From positions 2,666,001 to 2,730,000 of the forward strand of contig NW_027288732.1 of assembly GCF_037038585.1 (NCBI RefSeq): 64,000 nt of DNA, given 5' to 3'. Below the pieces are notes generated by a model. It was not told the DNA's origin. It worked only from the letters and a program-made list of their open reading frames with translations, and ran no database searches. The translations under genes and the position numbers were made by a program. This document shows, one piece after another, positions 62,801 to 64,000 of this stretch. Origin of the DNA: Patagioenas fasciata. Lineage: Eukaryota; Chordata; Aves; Columbiformes; Columbidae. Positions within the stretch are counted from its first letter, which is position 1, and every line of letters starts with the position of its first letter.

Positions 62801-64000
62801 GAGGGGTCCCCAGGATGTCACAATGGGCCCTGGGGACAATGGGGGGTCCTGGGATGTCACAATGGGCCCCAGTGACAAAGGGGGGTCCCCTGAATGTCAC
62901 AATGGGCCCTGGGGACAACGGGAGGACCTGGGACATCACAATCGGCCCTGGGGACAAAATTGGTCCCCACGATGTCTCAATGAGCCCCAGTGACAAATGG
63001 GGTCCCCATGATGTCACAATGGGCCCTGGGGACAAGCAGGGGTCCTGGGACATTACAATGGGCCCTGGGGACAAGGTGGGGTCCCCTGAATGTCACAACG
63101 GCCCCTGGGGAGAAAGGGGGTCCCCAGGATGTCAAAATGGGCCATGGGGATAAAGTGGGGTTCTGGGATATCACAATGTGCCACAGTGACAAAGGGGGTC
63201 CCCATGGTGCCACAATGAGCCCTGGGGACAAAGGGAGGTCCCTAGGATGTCACAATGGGCCCCGGGGACTAATGAGGTCCCCACGGTGTCACAATGCGTC
63301 CTGGAGACAAAGGGGGGTCCCCTGGATGTCACAATGGGCCCTTGGGACAATGGGGTTCCTGGGATGTCACAATGGGCCCTGGGGACAATGTGGGGTCCTG
63401 GGACATCACAATGGGCCCTGGGGACAAAGGGGGTCCCCAGGATGTCACAATGGGCCCTGGGGACAAAGAGGCTCCCCAGGATGTCACAATGGGACCTGGG
63501 GACAAGGGGGTCCCCAGGATCTCACAGTAGGCTCTGGGGACAATGGAGGTTCCCCAGGATGTTCACAATAGGCCCTGAGGACAAGGGGTGGTCCCCATGG
63601 TGTCACAATGGGTCCCCAGTGACAAGGGGGGTCCCCAAGGTGTCACAATGGGGGGTCCTGGGGACAGTGGGGGTCCCGGGACGGAATAATAGGCCCTGGG
63701 GACAAGGAGGGTCCCCACAGTGTCACAATGGGCCCTGGGGACAAAGGGGGTCCCCACGGTGTTACAATGGTCCCGGGGGACAAATGGGGGTGCCCATAAT
63801 GTCACAATGGGCCCTGAGGACATGGGGGGGCTCCCCAGGGTGTCGGAATGGGTCCCCAGTGACAAGGAGGGTCCCCATGGTGTCACGATGGGTCCTGGGG
63901 ACAAGGGGGTCCTGGGATGTCACAATGGGCCCTGGGGACAATGGGGGGTCCTGGGACGTCTCAATGGGCCCTGGGGACAAAGGGGGTCCCCAGGATGTCA
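56822..64000. repeat. ~39-bp minisatellite array (right array)
   Basis: The unit is about 39 bp: TGTCACAATGGGCCCTGGGG followed by ACAAAGGGGGTCCCCAGGA. There are roughly 185 units to the window end and the array continues beyond. The + strand is G-rich. Variants replace GGATG by GGACG, giving many GACGTCAC sites, or change the G-run length. Because 39 is a multiple of three, long stop-free frames (up to 475 codons, repeating MSQWALGT or NGPWGQ) appear. They are repeat artefacts. Confidence 0.95.

Overview
This looks like a bird genome window. The evidence is dense GC-rich minisatellites, ERVL-type and tRNA-Trp-primed endogenous retroviruses (ERVs) of avian style, and a compact intron-rich gene next to a UBALD2 remnant. 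These two genes (QRICH2 and UBALD2) are neighbours on human 17q25, so the host region is probably a microchromosome segment orthologous to that block, or a decayed duplicate of it. No bacterial, plasmid or CRISPR features are present. Most open reading frames here are repeat artefacts.

Layout. (1) 1-19110 is a large minisatellite built from a 20-bp unit and a 24-bp variant, pyrimidine-rich on the + strand, with multi-kb internal duplications. It ends in inverted units just before the last two exons of a leucine-rich-repeat (LRR) gene (19191-19593, poly(A) signal at 19659). (2) 19.7-23.8 kb holds a GT-rich tract, a 34-bp-arm hairpin, an interstitial telomeric tract joined to a truncated minus-strand ERV (LTR, tRNA-Trp primer site, 5' gag), a ~505-bp tandem repeat, and one arm of a ~600-bp inverted repeat whose partner lies 26 kb away. 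(3) 24.4-25.4 kb is the last exon of UBALD2 (minus strand), split by a solo ERVL LTR with a perfect 5-bp target duplication. (4) 28.0-33.8 kb is a ~15-exon plus-strand gene of the DUF4795 family, QRICH2-like, with one apparent 1-nt frameshift in exon 10. (5) 34.4-35.6 kb is a CpG-rich promoter-like stretch with a YY1-type site but no gene I can follow. (6) 35.8-38.8 kb is a decayed minus-strand ERV whose 5' LTR contains a nested solo LTR with a 6-bp target duplication. (7) 39.5-48.0 kb is an ~885-bp tandem satellite interrupted by a 4.25-kb tRNA-Trp-primed provirus (gag and RNase H/integrase kept; protease, reverse transcriptase and env absent). (8) 48.0-49.9 kb is unassigned sequence, a short minisatellite and the second inverted-repeat arm. 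(9) 49935-56821 is a nearly full-length ERVL-like provirus with a Lys-type primer site. It has an extra leader ORF predicted to encode a multi-pass, glycosylated membrane protein upstream of gag, followed by gag, protease, RT, RNase H and integrase carrying several stops and frameshifts, and no env. (10) 56822 to the window end is a second, ~39-bp minisatellite, G-rich on the + strand.

The only cellular coding material I can support is the QRICH2-like gene, the LRR gene tail and the broken UBALD2 exon. Everything else is repeat, retroviral or unassigned. Neither of the two longer proviruses shows a target-site duplication, and both sit at junctions between unlike flanks, so recombination has probably reshaped the region.
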